A stretch of DNA of 35,007 nt from VFZS01 sp964353255 (GTDB lineage: Bacteria; Acidobacteriota; Terriglobia; Bryobacterales; Bryobacteraceae): assembly GCA_964353255.1 (NCBI GenBank), contig CAYGVJ010000052.1, positions 1 through 35,007 of the forward strand, read 5' to 3'. This document shows positions 1-7,440 of this stretch, one piece after another (the stretch's first letter is position 1; each line of letters begins with the position of its first letter). Both the position numbers and the translations under genes were made by a program. Under the pieces are notes generated by a model. That model did no database searches. It was not told the DNA's origin and saw only the letters and a program-made list of their open reading frames with translations.

Positions 1-1732
1 GGTTGGTCAGGATGGGATGCTCCAGCTTCAAGGTGTGGCAGTGCTGGGGCGTCTCCTCCAGGACGTTCCGCTCGGTGCCTATGAAGCTCGCCAGCGACAT
101 GACCAGCTCCTCGCGGATGGGGTCGATCGGCGGGTTCGTCACCTGGGCGAACAACTGCTTGAAGTAGTTGAACAGGAGCTGCGGGCGGTCCGAAAGACAA
201 GCCAGCGGCGTGTCGGTCCCCATCGAGCCGATCGGTTCCTGGCCCTCCACGGCCATGGGCGTCAGGATCATCCGCAAGTCTTCATCCGTGTAACCGAAGA
301 TTCGTTGCCGGCGCACCATCGAATCAAAATCCGTGGGATGCCACCGGGGCGGATCGGGCAGATGGTCCAGCGTGAGCTGGTTCTCCCTGAGCCACTGGGC
401 ATACGGCTGCCGCCGGGCCAGCCGGGCCTTGATCTCCTCGTCCGGGACGATGCGGCCCTCCCCGGTGTCCACCAGCAACATGCGGCCAGGTTGAAGACGG
501 CCCTTAAAGCGCACCTCTTCCGGCGCCACGGGGAGCACGCCCGCCTCGGAGGCCATGATCAGCAGACCCCCCTGCGTCACCAGGTAGCGGGCCGGACGCA
601 GGCCGTTGCGGTCCAGGGTGGCGCCGATCAAGCGTCCGTCGGTAAAGGCGATGGCCGCCGGGCCGTCCCAAGGCTCCATCAGCGAGGCGTGGTACTCGTA
701 GAAGGCCCTTCTGTCCGGATCCATAGTCGCGTCGCTCGCCCAGGCTTCCGGAACCAGCATGGCCAGCACGTGCGGCAGCTCGCGCCCCGCCAGATGCAGC
801 AGCTCCACCGCGTTGTCCAGCATGGCCGAGTCGCTGCCGCCCGGGGAGATGACGGGAAACAGTTTCTTGAGGTCGTCGCCGAACAGGGGAGAAGAAAGGA
901 TCGATTGGCGGGCGTGCATCCAGTTGACGTTGCCCCGCAGCGTGTTGATCTCGCCGTTGTGGCAAAGGTAGCGGAACGGGTGCGCCAACTGCCAGGTGGG
1001 GAAGGTGTTGGTCGAAAAGCGCTGGTGCAGCAGGCAGAGAGCGCTCTTGACGGAGGCGTCGGAAAGTTCCCGGTAAAAGTGGGCGATCTGCGGCGCGAGC
1101 AACAGGCCCTTGTAGACGATCGTGCGCGAGGACAGCGACGGGATGTGGAAGAAGGACTTGTCGCGGAGGTCCGCGGCGGCCACCTCGGATTCGACCCGCT
1201 TGCGCACCACAAACAGCTTGCGCTCCAGCGCCGCCTGGTCCATCTCCGGCCCGGCGCCGATGAACACCTGCTCGATGTAGGGCTGCGACGCCCGCGCGAT
1301 GCGCCCGATAGCGTTGGCGTCAATGGGGGTATCGCGCCAGCCCACCACGCTCAGGCCCTCCTCCCGGACGATCCTCTCGAGCAGGCCCTCGAGTATCAGC
1401 CGTTGCTGCCTTTCAACGGGGAGGAAGACCAGGCCCACGCCGTACCGGCCCGCGGGCGGCAAGCGCAGTCCCAGGGTGGCGCACTCGCGCGCGAAAAACT
1501 CCTGCGGAATCTGGATCAAGACGCCGGCCCCATCCCCGGTCACCGGGTCGGAGCCGGTGGCCCCGCGGTGCGTAAGGTTAATCAGAATCTGGATGCCCTT
1601 CTGGAGGATGTCGTGGGAGCGGACTCCGGCGATGCTGGCCACGAAGCCGATGCCGCAGGCGTCCCGTTCCTGGGCCGGATCGTAGAGGCCCTGGGGCTCC
1701 GGGAGCTGGTGTGTAGTGCCTGCGTCTGGCAT
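1..1732 (-). CDS. gltB: Glutamate synthase large subunit, N-terminal part (cut by window edge)
   Basis: This is the first 577 residues of the large subunit of NADPH/ferredoxin glutamate synthase, which moves the amide nitrogen of glutamine onto 2-oxoglutarate in ammonium assimilation. The reading frame runs off the left edge without a stop. The chosen ATG gives MPDAGTTHQLPEPQGLYDP, followed by ERDACGIGF. Cys26 in that motif is the expected N-terminal nucleophile of the class II glutamine amidotransferase domain after propeptide removal. Family blocks follow, such as LTHRGATGSDP, HQRFSTNTFPTW, CHNGEINTLRGN and NGLRPARY. The window ends in the central domain (NPPIDPIREE, then TERNVLEETPQHC). 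The purine-rich run AGGGGAAGG lies about 12 bases before the start. The gene is divergent from a LysR regulator, the arrangement known for gltC/gltAB in Bacillus. Family assignment is secure; whether a gltD partner follows cannot be seen. Confidence 0.96.
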   Translation of the reverse strand, partial: MPDAGTTHQLPEPQGLYDPAQERDACGIGFVASIAGVRSHDILQKGIQILINLTHRGATGSDPVTGDGAGVLIQIPQEFFARECATLGLRLPPAGRYGVGLVFLPVERQQRLILEGLLERIVREEGLSVVGWRDTPIDANAIGRIARASQPYIEQVFIGAGPEMDQAALERKLFVVRKRVESEVAAADLRDKSFFHIPSLSSRTIVYKGLLLAPQIAHFYRELSDASVKSALCLLHQRFSTNTFPTWQLAHPFRYLCHNGEINTLRGNVNWMHARQSILSSPLFGDDLKKLFPVISPGGSDSAMLDNAVELLHLAGRELPHVLAMLVPEAWASDATMDPDRRAFYEYHASLMEPWDGPAAIAFTDGRLIGATLDRNGLRPARYLVTQGGLLIMASEAGVLPVAPEEVRFKGRLQPGRMLLVDTGEGRIVPDEEIKARLARRQPYAQWLRENQLTLDHLPDPPRWHPTDFDSMVRRQRIFGYTDEDLRMILTPMAVEGQEPIGSMGTDTPLACLSDRPQLLFNYFKQLFAQVTNPPIDPIREELVMSLASFIGTERNVLEETPQHCHTLKLEHPILTN

Positions 1733-1779
1733 TGCGATGTAGTCCTTCCCCTGGCTGCTTGGAAGCGCGGGATTGCCTC

Positions 1780-1808
1780 AGGATACACCCCGGGGAACCA
1801 TTAGTCAA
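1780..1808 (-). promoter_or_regulatory. Candidate promoter of gltB
   Basis: On the minus strand TTGACT (1808-1803) is followed after 17 bases by TATCCT (1785-1780). This is a good sigma70-type match and would start transcription near 1773, about 41 bases before the gltB ATG. Inferred from sequence only. Confidence 0.55.
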
Positions 1809-1840
1809 CAGGAAGTAGGGCTTGCCCTGCATTAGTGTGG

Positions 1841-1859
1841 CTTATGTAGTGCGAATAAG
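1841..1859. promoter_or_regulatory. Candidate LysR-type operator between gltB and the LysR gene
   Basis: The 19-base sequence CTTAT-N9-ATAAG is a dyad that contains a T-N11-A core, the classic LysR-family recognition pattern. It is centred about 77 bases upstream of the predicted gltB transcription start and about 34 bases before the LysR start codon. That position would suit both activation of gltB and autorepression of the regulator. The dyad is visible; its function is inferred. Confidence 0.45.
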
Positions 1860-1868
1860 TTCGGATTA

Positions 1869-1877
1869 TGTTAGACT
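1869..1877 (+). promoter_or_regulatory. Extended -10 element of the LysR gene (leaderless)
   Basis: TGT-TAGACT ends six bases before the GTG at 1884, so transcription should begin at or next to the start codon. No Shine-Dalgarno sequence is evident. Confidence 0.45.
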
Positions 1878-1883
1878 GGAGCT

Positions 1884-2780
1884 GTGACCCTTGAGCACTT
1901 TAACCTCTTCAAGGACATCGTTCACACACGCTCCTTCAGTCGTGGAGCGAACCTCAATGGCGTCAGCCAGTCAGCCGCCAGCCAGCATGTCCATGAACTG
2001 GAAAGCCGGCTGGGCGTGTCCTTTCTGGACCGCTCCACCCGGCCGTTCACCATCACTCCCGCCGGCCGCCTGTACTACGAACTCTGCCGTGAGGTGCAAC
2101 GGTGCAAGGACGAGTTCGATGTGGCCCTCGAGCGGCTCAAGCGGCAGGTTGAGGGCACTGTCCGGGTGGCCTCGATATACTCGGTGGGCCTGTCGGAGAT
2201 GTCGCGGCTCAAGGAGGAGTTTTCTCACCGCTTCCCGAATGCGCACCTGGAGGTGGACTACCTCCGGCCCGACAGGGTATACGACGCGGTCCTGTCGGAC
2301 GATGCTGACTTGGGTCTGGTCAGCTACCCGGAGGCTAGCCGGCAATTGGCGGTGATCCCCTGGCGTAGGGAAGAAATGGTCGTGGCCGCGGCTCCCACGC
2401 ACGCGCTGGCGCGCAAGAGCCTGCTCGAACCTGCGGACTTGGCGGGTCAGGCGTTCGTGGCCTTCGACCCCGACCTGCCGATTCGCCGCGACATCGACCG
2501 GTCTCTGCGCGAGTGGAAGGTGACGCTGCAGATCGTGATGCACTTTGACAACATCCAGATGGTCAAGGAGGCCGTGGCTCTGGGGGGCGCCATCAGCATC
2601 CTGCCGGCGCGAGCCATGGAAGCCGAAGTCCGGCAGGGGCGCCTGGTGGGGATTCCGATCAACTCGGACCTGGTCCGGCCCCTGGGGATTATCCATAGGC
2701 GGCGCAAGCGGTTCCATCGCGCAGCTCAAGCTTTTCTTGAACTTCTTCAGAACACCCCGCCCGCTGGCGCTGCGACGTAG
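1884..2780 (+). CDS. LysR-family transcriptional regulator
   Basis: A 298-residue protein of normal LysR-type length. Residues 1-60 form the winged helix-turn-helix (LEHFNLFKDIVHTRSFSRGA, then VSQSAASQHVHELESRLG and FLDRSTRPFTITPAG), all hallmark family positions. Residues from about 90 to 290 form the periplasmic-binding-protein-like effector domain (VRVASIYSVGLSEM at its start). The GTG start places the helix-turn-helix at the usual distance from the N terminus, and a -10-like hexamer lies six bases upstream. The gene is transcribed away from gltB with a dyad between them, so control of glutamate synthase (a GltC-like role) is a reasonable inference. The sequence alone does not separate it from other LysR regulators (CysB-like, CbbR-like), so no symbol is given. 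Confidence 0.9.
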   Translation: MTLEHFNLFKDIVHTRSFSRGANLNGVSQSAASQHVHELESRLGVSFLDRSTRPFTITPAGRLYYELCREVQRCKDEFDVALERLKRQVEGTVRVASIYSVGLSEMSRLKEEFSHRFPNAHLEVDYLRPDRVYDAVLSDDADLGLVSYPEASRQLAVIPWRREEMVVAAAPTHALARKSLLEPADLAGQAFVAFDPDLPIRRDIDRSLREWKVTLQIVMHFDNIQMVKEAVALGGAISILPARAMEAEVRQGRLVGIPINSDLVRPLGIIHRRRKRFHRAAQAFLELLQNTPPAGAAT

Positions 2781-2800
2781 ATTTCCGCAACCCGAGTTTT

Positions 2801-2809
2801 TGGTACGAT
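2801..2809 (+). promoter_or_regulatory. Extended -10 element of the small CPCC protein gene
   Basis: TGG-TACGAT ends six bases before the ATG at 2816. This again suggests a leaderless transcript starting at the initiation codon. Confidence 0.4.
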
Positions 2810-2815
2810 GCCCAT

Positions 2816-3124
2816 ATGGCCAAGGCGCGAGGGATGTTTGAAGTTGAGTGCCCGTGTTGCGGCGCCTCGCTGAAGCTGGATCCCGAGACCCGCGCGGTCA
2901 TCAGCCACAAGGCGCCGGAGCGGCCCCGCACGGTGGAGAACCTGGAAGCCGCCGTCGAGCGGCTCCAGGGCGAGCCCGCCCGCCGCGAGGAGGCGTTTCA
3001 GAAATCCTTTGACCGCGAACGCCGGCAAGGCGAAGTGCTCTCCAGGAAGTTCGACGAGCTGCTCCGGCAAGCCCGCTCCAGCCCCGACGAGCCGCCGCCC
3101 AAGCGGGACATCGATCTGGACTGA
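2816..3124 (+). CDS. Small conserved protein with a CPCC zinc-ribbon-like motif
   Basis: A 102-residue soluble protein. Residues 7-20 (MFEVECPCCGASLK) look like one half of a zinc ribbon, with Cys12, Cys14 and Cys15, but there is no second cysteine pair, so a complete ribbon would require a dimer or a partner. The middle (about 40-75) is charged and predicted helical, possibly coiled coil, and the tail is acidic and proline-rich (SPDEPPPKRDIDLD). I recall similar small proteins in Acidobacteriota genomes but know no function. It lies alone between the LysR gene and the aminotransferase on the same strand. The compositional bias and the motif support a real gene. Confidence 0.75.
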   Translation: MAKARGMFEVECPCCGASLKLDPETRAVISHKAPERPRTVENLEAAVERLQGEPARREEAFQKSFDRERRQGEVLSRKFDELLRQARSSPDEPPPKRDIDLD

Positions 3125-3128
3125 GAAT

Positions 3129-3149
3129 TCAGGAGTCAGAAGTCAGGAG
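3129..3149 (+). repeat. Three 7-bp tandem units upstream of the aminotransferase
   Basis: TCAGGAG, TCAGAAG and TCAGGAG follow each other directly. The last unit supplies the AGGAG Shine-Dalgarno sequence 11 bases before the ATG at 3161. Variation in unit number would move the distance between upstream sequence and the start without changing the ribosome-binding site itself. Confidence 0.6.
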
Positions 3150-3160
3150 AACTGAGACGC

Positions 3161-4264
3161 ATGCTCACACGACGCGACTTTGCGCGGCGGCTGGCCGCCG
3201 TTCCGGTCTTCACTGAGGGCGCCCTGGCGCAGCGCGCGCTGATCGGCGAGAAGTGGTCGCCGGAAACGGTGTGGCTGAACGCCAACGAGAACCCGGACGG
3301 GCCCTGCCGCGCCGCCATCGAGGCGATGAACCAGGTGGTCCCCGCAAGCTGGCGCTACCACTATCCCGAGCTACGCGAATTCAACGCGGCGGTGGCGCGC
3401 AGCGAGGGACTCGAACCCGGTCAAGTCATCGTAGGCGCCGGCTCGACCGAGGTGCTGAACGTGATCGTGGCGGCCTTCACTTCGCCGACGCGCCCGCTGA
3501 TCAGCCCCGTGCCCACCTTCGAGGTTCCGGCGGAATACGCCAGGGCACTGGGGCATAAGCACGTGACCGTGCCCCTCACCACCAACTACGCGCCGGATCT
3601 CAAGCGCCTGGCCCAGGAGGCCGAGCGCGCCGGCGGAGGCCTGATCTACCTGTGCAACCCCAACAACCCCACCTCGCTGTTCATCCCCAAGGCCGAGGTG
3701 GCCTGGCTGGTGGAGAATCTCCCCAAGGACACTTTCCTGGTGGTGGACGAAGCCTACCTGCATTTCGTGGAGGACTATGAAAAGCAGAGCGCGCTGCCGT
3801 GGGTGCGAGAGGGGCGGAACGTCATCGTGACGCGGACTTTCTCGAAGATCTACGGCATGGCGGGGCTGAGGGTCGGCTTCGGGTGCGCACGGCCGGAGCT
3901 CATGGAAAGGCTCAGGCCGTTCCGCAACAACGCGATCTCGATTGTGGGCGCACGGGCGGCGCTGGCGGCACTGCGCGAGGCTTCCACCATGGTCACGCAG
4001 CGCCGGGCGAATTTGATCCGAGTACGCGGCAACCTCTGCCAGTGGCTGCGCAACCGGGGCCTGCGCTACATCGAGCCGAGCGCCAACTTCATCATGATCG
4101 ACACCGGCGTGGATGCCCGCACGCTGGGCCTGGACCTGCTCCGGAAGGACGTCGCGGTGGGGCGCCCCTTCCCGCCGCTGGACAAGATGCTGCGCGTCAC
4201 CATAGGCGCCGAGCAGGAGATGGAGAAGTTCAAGCGGGCGTTTGCGGAAGTTTACCGGGGCTGA
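3161..4264 (+). CDS. HisC-like PLP aminotransferase with twin-arginine signal
   Basis: A 367-residue fold-type I aminotransferase of the histidinol-phosphate/aromatic aminotransferase group. Visible marks are WLNANENPDGP near the start, GAGSTEVLN (PLP phosphate cup), CNPNNPTS (165-172), VVDEAY with Asp196 contacting the pyridine nitrogen, and TRTFSKIYGMAGLRVG with Lys229 as the Schiff-base lysine. The N terminus MLTRRDFARRLAAVPVF resembles a Tat signal (TRRDF), with a short hydrophobic part and a possible cleavage near ALA-QRA, so the enzyme may be exported folded with its PLP. The substrate is unknown; a biosynthetic HisC role is less likely if it is exported and no his genes are nearby. Its 3' end overlaps the convergent D-aminoacylase-like gene by 13 bases. 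Confidence 0.88.
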   Translation: MLTRRDFARRLAAVPVFTEGALAQRALIGEKWSPETVWLNANENPDGPCRAAIEAMNQVVPASWRYHYPELREFNAAVARSEGLEPGQVIVGAGSTEVLNVIVAAFTSPTRPLISPVPTFEVPAEYARALGHKHVTVPLTTNYAPDLKRLAQEAERAGGGLIYLCNPNNPTSLFIPKAEVAWLVENLPKDTFLVVDEAYLHFVEDYEKQSALPWVREGRNVIVTRTFSKIYGMAGLRVGFGCARPELMERLRPFRNNAISIVGARAALAALREASTMVTQRRANLIRVRGNLCQWLRNRGLRYIEPSANFIMIDTGVDARTLGLDLLRKDVAVGRPFPPLDKMLRVTIGAEQEMEKFKRAFAEVYRG

Positions 4265-5880
4265 ACCGCTCCCCGCCCAGGGGGCACCCGGTCGGGCTCG
4301 GATCTGTAGGCCGGCCCGTACAGCACGCGCCCCGGGCGCTCCTCGGTGACTTTGCCGTTCAACACTACCGGCTTGCCGTTCACCAGCACGTGGGCGAAGC
4401 CCTCGGCGTATTGGTGAGGCTGTAAGAAAGTGGCCTTGTCGGCCACGCGGGTAGGGTCGAACACCGTCACATCCGCCTTCATGCCCGGCCGAAGCAGGCC
4501 GCGATCCGCCAGCTTGAGGCGCGTGGCGGGCAGGGAAGTCATCTTGCGCACCGCCTCTTCCAGGGTCAGCGCTCTGCGCTCCCGCACGTAGCGGCCGAGT
4601 ACGCGGGCGAAGGTGCCGTAGCTGCGCGGGTGCGGCGCGCCACGCCCGAAGATCGGGATCTCGCCGTCGGAGCCAATCATGGTCAGCCGGGAGCGCAGGA
4701 TGCGCTCGACGTCCTCCTCCGCGATGGCGTGGAAAATTCCCTGGCAGCCGCCCTTCTGCTGAAGCTCGATCATCGTCTCGGCGGCGTTCTCGAACGAGAC
4801 GGTGCGTCCCCGCTGCGCGGTGAGTTGGGCTAGGTTCTTCCCGGCCAGCGTGGCGTCGAACCCGCAACTGGCCATGACGACGTTCTTGGGATCGCCTCCG
4901 CCGCGGTCGGTCCTGATCCGGTCCACGATGCCGGCCTTGATTTTGGCGCGCTGCGCGGGGTCGGCCAGGCGTTTCGTGAATTCCTGCTGCCCGCCGGCCA
5001 ATGACCACTGGGGAAACATCGCAGAAGTGCCGGTACTGGAGGCGGTATAGGGGTACTGGTCGATGGTGACGTCAACGCCGCGCGCCCGGGCCTCGGCGAT
5101 CAGGCGCAGGGTCTCCTGGCTGCGGCCCCAGTTTGCGACGCCGATGATCTTGTGGTGGGTGACCTGCGTGGGCAGGCCGCCCTCCTCGCCGATGCGGATG
5201 GTCTCGCGGACGCTCTCCAGCACGCCGGCTGCCTCGTCGCGCATGTGCGAGATGTGTATGCCCCCCATTTGCCCGGCGACCTTGGCCAGCTCGATGACCT
5301 CTTCGGTCGGGGTGTAGTTACCGGGGACGTAGAACAGGCCGGTCGAGAGTCCGAAGGCCCCGTCCAGCATGGCCTTCCGCACGATCTCCTTCATGCGTGC
5401 GATCTCACCCGGCGTGGCGCGCCGGTTCTCCAGACCCACCACGGCCTCGCGGATGCTGCCCTGGCCGGCGAGCATGCCGAAGTTGGGCGAGATCGGGGTG
5501 CGGGACAACTGCTCGAGAAACGAACGTAGGGGGAGCGGGGAACTACCGTCCTGGCCTTCGATCAGGGTGGTCACACCCTGGCGTATGTAGTTCTCCGCCG
5601 TGGGGACCTGAAAGATGCCCCGGCGGGCGTGTGTATGGATGTCGATGAAACCTGGAGCGACGACCATGCCGGTGGCGTCCAGGCGCAGCGCGGTCTCAGC
5701 GCTGCCCAGGGGGCCGATTGCCACGATGGTGTCGCCCCGAATGGCCAAATCGGCGACGAACCAAGGAGCGCCAGTGCCATCTACGATCCGGCCGCCCTGG
5801 ATCAGGATGTCGTACTGAGCAGGCGCCGCGCCGATAACCGCGGCCAGGAGGAATGCACACAGCAACAGGCGGCGATACAT
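4252..5880 (-). CDS. Secreted N-acyl-D-amino-acid deacylase family amidohydrolase
   Basis: A 542-residue metal-dependent amidohydrolase of the D-aminoacylase family. These enzymes hydrolyse N-acyl-D-amino acids, or related dipeptides and hydantoin-like amides. Residues 1-21 are a Sec signal peptide (MYRRLLLCAFLLAAVIGAAPA), followed by the family opener YDILIQGGRIVDGTGAPW. Metal and catalytic positions are visible: HTH (His82, His84), SHMRDE (His212), THHK (His242/His243) and GSDG (Asp405). The cysteine found in the GNCG-type loop of classical D-aminoacylases is replaced here by IEGQDGSSP, so the metal bridging differs and the substrate may not be the standard one. The ATG is preceded by TAGAAT seven bases upstream. 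It is convergent with the Tat-signal aminotransferase, and both are predicted extracytoplasmic amino-acid enzymes. Confidence 0.9.
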   Translation of the reverse strand: MYRRLLLCAFLLAAVIGAAPAQYDILIQGGRIVDGTGAPWFVADLAIRGDTIVAIGPLGSAETALRLDATGMVVAPGFIDIHTHARRGIFQVPTAENYIRQGVTTLIEGQDGSSPLPLRSFLEQLSRTPISPNFGMLAGQGSIREAVVGLENRRATPGEIARMKEIVRKAMLDGAFGLSTGLFYVPGNYTPTEEVIELAKVAGQMGGIHISHMRDEAAGVLESVRETIRIGEEGGLPTQVTHHKIIGVANWGRSQETLRLIAEARARGVDVTIDQYPYTASSTGTSAMFPQWSLAGGQQEFTKRLADPAQRAKIKAGIVDRIRTDRGGGDPKNVVMASCGFDATLAGKNLAQLTAQRGRTVSFENAAETMIELQQKGGCQGIFHAIAEEDVERILRSRLTMIGSDGEIPIFGRGAPHPRSYGTFARVLGRYVRERRALTLEEAVRKMTSLPATRLKLADRGLLRPGMKADVTVFDPTRVADKATFLQPHQYAEGFAHVLVNGKPVVLNGKVTEERPGRVLYGPAYRSEPDRVPPGRGAVQPR

Positions 5881-5887
5881 GCAGCCT

Positions 5888-5893
5888 ATTCTA
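5888..5893 (-). promoter_or_regulatory. -10 element of the amidohydrolase gene
   Basis: TAGAAT, preceded by TG, lies seven bases before the ATG at 5880. The transcript would have almost no leader. Confidence 0.45.
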
Positions 5894-5959
5894 CACGCAC
5901 CCCTGTGTCGAATTGGTCCGGCGATGTGTCAGAACCCCCGGCGGTGTCCCGGAATGCCC

Positions 5960-6046
5960 CTAGCGGCCCAGCCTGGGAGGTGAGGACAGCATGGCCAGGA
6001 ACCAACTGAATATCACCAAGATGGCCAACAAACCTGCGACAAACAT
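5960..6046 (-). CDS. Possible 28-residue single-span membrane peptide
   Basis: The frame starts ATG TTT GTC and ends TAG. It encodes a peptide whose residues 2-20 are strongly hydrophobic (FVAGLLAILVIFSWFLAML), followed by a short positively charged tail (SSPPRLGR). This matches the layout of a bacterial small membrane protein. A GGGGG run about eight bases before the ATG could act as a ribosome-binding site. It lies in the 250-base gap between the divergent amidohydrolase and larA-like genes. I do not recognise it. It is short enough to be chance, but the uninterrupted hydrophobic stretch is unusual in this GC-rich context. Confidence 0.3.
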   Translation of the reverse strand: MFVAGLLAILVIFSWFLAMLSSPPRLGR

Positions 6047-6115
6047 TGGAAAACCCCCGATGGACGCGCAACTTTGAAGAAGCAATTGGCGGGCCAAAGC
6101 CGCGGCTCCAGACTG

Positions 6116-6124
6116 TGCTACTTT
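6116..6124 (+). promoter_or_regulatory. Extended -10 element of the larA-like gene
   Basis: TGC-TACTTT ends six bases before the ATG at 6131, so the mRNA is probably leaderless. This supports 6131 rather than the in-frame upstream ATG at 6074 as the start. Confidence 0.4.
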
Positions 6125-6130
6125 CGCTGT

Positions 6131-7402
6131 ATGCGCGTCGAACTGGCTTTTGGCAAGACCGGCTTGAGCGTCGAGCTGCCAGACGGGTTCCGCTACCAGG
6201 TCCTCGAGGCGCGCTCGGCCACGCCGCTCGCGAATTCAGCCCAGGCCCTGGAGGAGGCCCTGGACGCGCCGATCGCCTCGCCGCCTCTCCTTCAAGTAGC
6301 GGCGGGCAGAAGCAGCGCGGCCATCTCAGTCTGCGACATCACGCGCCCGGCGCCCAACCGGCTGGTTCTGCCCCCGGTGCTGCGCCGCCTGGAGCGGGCC
6401 GGAATCCGTCGGGAGGCGATCACGATCCTGATCGCCACCGGACTCCACCGGCCGGCAACGCCGGAGGAGATCTGCGAGATCGTCGGTCCGGAGCCCGCGG
6501 CCGGCTACCGGGTCCTCAACCACCAGGCCCGCGAGCTCTCCGAGCACCGCTACCTGGGAGCCACGCGGTCCGGGACGCCCGTCTACATCGACGCGCGCTT
6601 CCTGGCAGCGGACCTGCACATCACGCTGGGTTTCATCGAGCCCCACCTCATGCTGGGCTACTCCGGGGGCCGTAAGCTGATCGTTCCCGGCCTGGCGGCC
6701 CAGGAGACCATCAAGGTCCTTCACAGCCCGCGGTTCATGCGCGAGCCGCGCGCGGTGGAGGGCTCGATCGAGGGCAATCCGCTCCACGCGGAACTGCTCG
6801 AGATCGCCGCCCTGGCGCGGCATGACTTCATCGTGGACGTGGCGCTGGCGCGAGACCGGCGCATCGCGGGGGTCTTTGCCGGAGATCCGGTGGCGGCGCA
6901 CCGGCGGGGCGTGGAGTTCGTCTCGAAGGTCATGCTGGAGACGCTTCCCGAGCCGGTCGATGCAGTCATTACCACGGCCGCGGGATACCCGCTCGATCTC
7001 ACCTTCTACCAGTCCATCAAGGGCGTCACGGCGGCGGCTCACATAGTCAAGCCCGGCGACAGGATCCTGTTGCTGGCGGCGTGCGAGGAAGGCCCGGGAG
7101 CGCCGGAATTCCGCCGCATGCTGAAGGAGGCCCCATCTGACCAGGAGTTCCTGCGGCAAATCGAGGACGCGCCAGTGACCATCGACCAGTGGCAGCTCGA
7201 GAAGCTGGCGCTGGTCACGCGAAAAGCGCGCGTCCTCTGGTATGTGCCGGGACTGCCGGCGGAGTATCACGCCGGGGCGTGGGGCACGGTTTACGGCTCG
7301 GCGGAAGAGGCGGTGAGGGGGCTTTTCGATGGGCTGGAGCCCGACGCTCTGGTAGCCGTGATTCCCGAAGGACCTTACGTGCTGGCCCAGACACGGGCCT
7401 GA
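6131..7402 (+). CDS. larA: Nickel-dependent lactate racemase family protein (LarA-like)
   Basis: A 423-residue member of the LarA family, which interconverts 2-hydroxyacid stereoisomers with the nickel-pincer nucleotide cofactor. The catalytic set of Lactiplantibacillus LarA aligns with a constant offset of two: His106 (GLHRP), His172 and Lys182 (EPHLMLGYSGGRK, the lysine that anchors the pincer cofactor) and His198 (KVLHSP, nickel ligand). CDITRPAP at 68-75 is also typical. I chose the ATG at 6131 because it gives the normal family length and has a -10-like hexamer just upstream; an in-frame ATG at 6074 would add 19 poorly conserved residues. LarB, LarC and LarE, which make the cofactor, are not in the window. 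The real substrate may be a hydroxyacid other than lactate, since the family is broad. Confidence 0.9.
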   Translation: MRVELAFGKTGLSVELPDGFRYQVLEARSATPLANSAQALEEALDAPIASPPLLQVAAGRSSAAISVCDITRPAPNRLVLPPVLRRLERAGIRREAITILIATGLHRPATPEEICEIVGPEPAAGYRVLNHQARELSEHRYLGATRSGTPVYIDARFLAADLHITLGFIEPHLMLGYSGGRKLIVPGLAAQETIKVLHSPRFMREPRAVEGSIEGNPLHAELLEIAALARHDFIVDVALARDRRIAGVFAGDPVAAHRRGVEFVSKVMLETLPEPVDAVITTAAGYPLDLTFYQSIKGVTAAAHIVKPGDRILLLAACEEGPGAPEFRRMLKEAPSDQEFLRQIEDAPVTIDQWQLEKLALVTRKARVLWYVPGLPAEYHAGAWGTVYGSAEEAVRGLFDGLEPDALVAVIPEGPYVLAQTRA

Positions 7403-7404
7403 AT

Positions 7405-7428
7405 GCCTGTGGCACAGGCTTTCCAGCC
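7405..7428. terminator. Hairpins between convergent larA-like and sugar-transferase genes
   Basis: GCCTGTG-G-CACAGGC (7405-7419) is a perfect 7-base inverted repeat followed by TTT. The next bases, GGCT-TTCC-AGCC (7417-7428), can form a second, overlapping stem. It lies in the 38-base gap between two convergent stops, a natural bidirectional terminator site. The GGCACAGGCTTTCCAGCC wording resembles an interspersed acidobacterial repeat as I remember it; that part is not proven here. Confidence 0.5.
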
Positions 7429-7440
7429 GGTGGTGGCCGG

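Noticed and set aside
17..1804. Long plus-strand open frame opposite gltB
   Set aside because: It is antisense to a clear GltB frame; its translation is rich in His, Arg, Gln and Gly without any family signature, as expected for a GC-rich shadow.
3371..5008. 545-codon minus-strand frame spanning the convergent pair
   Set aside because: It overlaps both well-supported genes in other frames and has an arginine/proline-rich composition with no motif.
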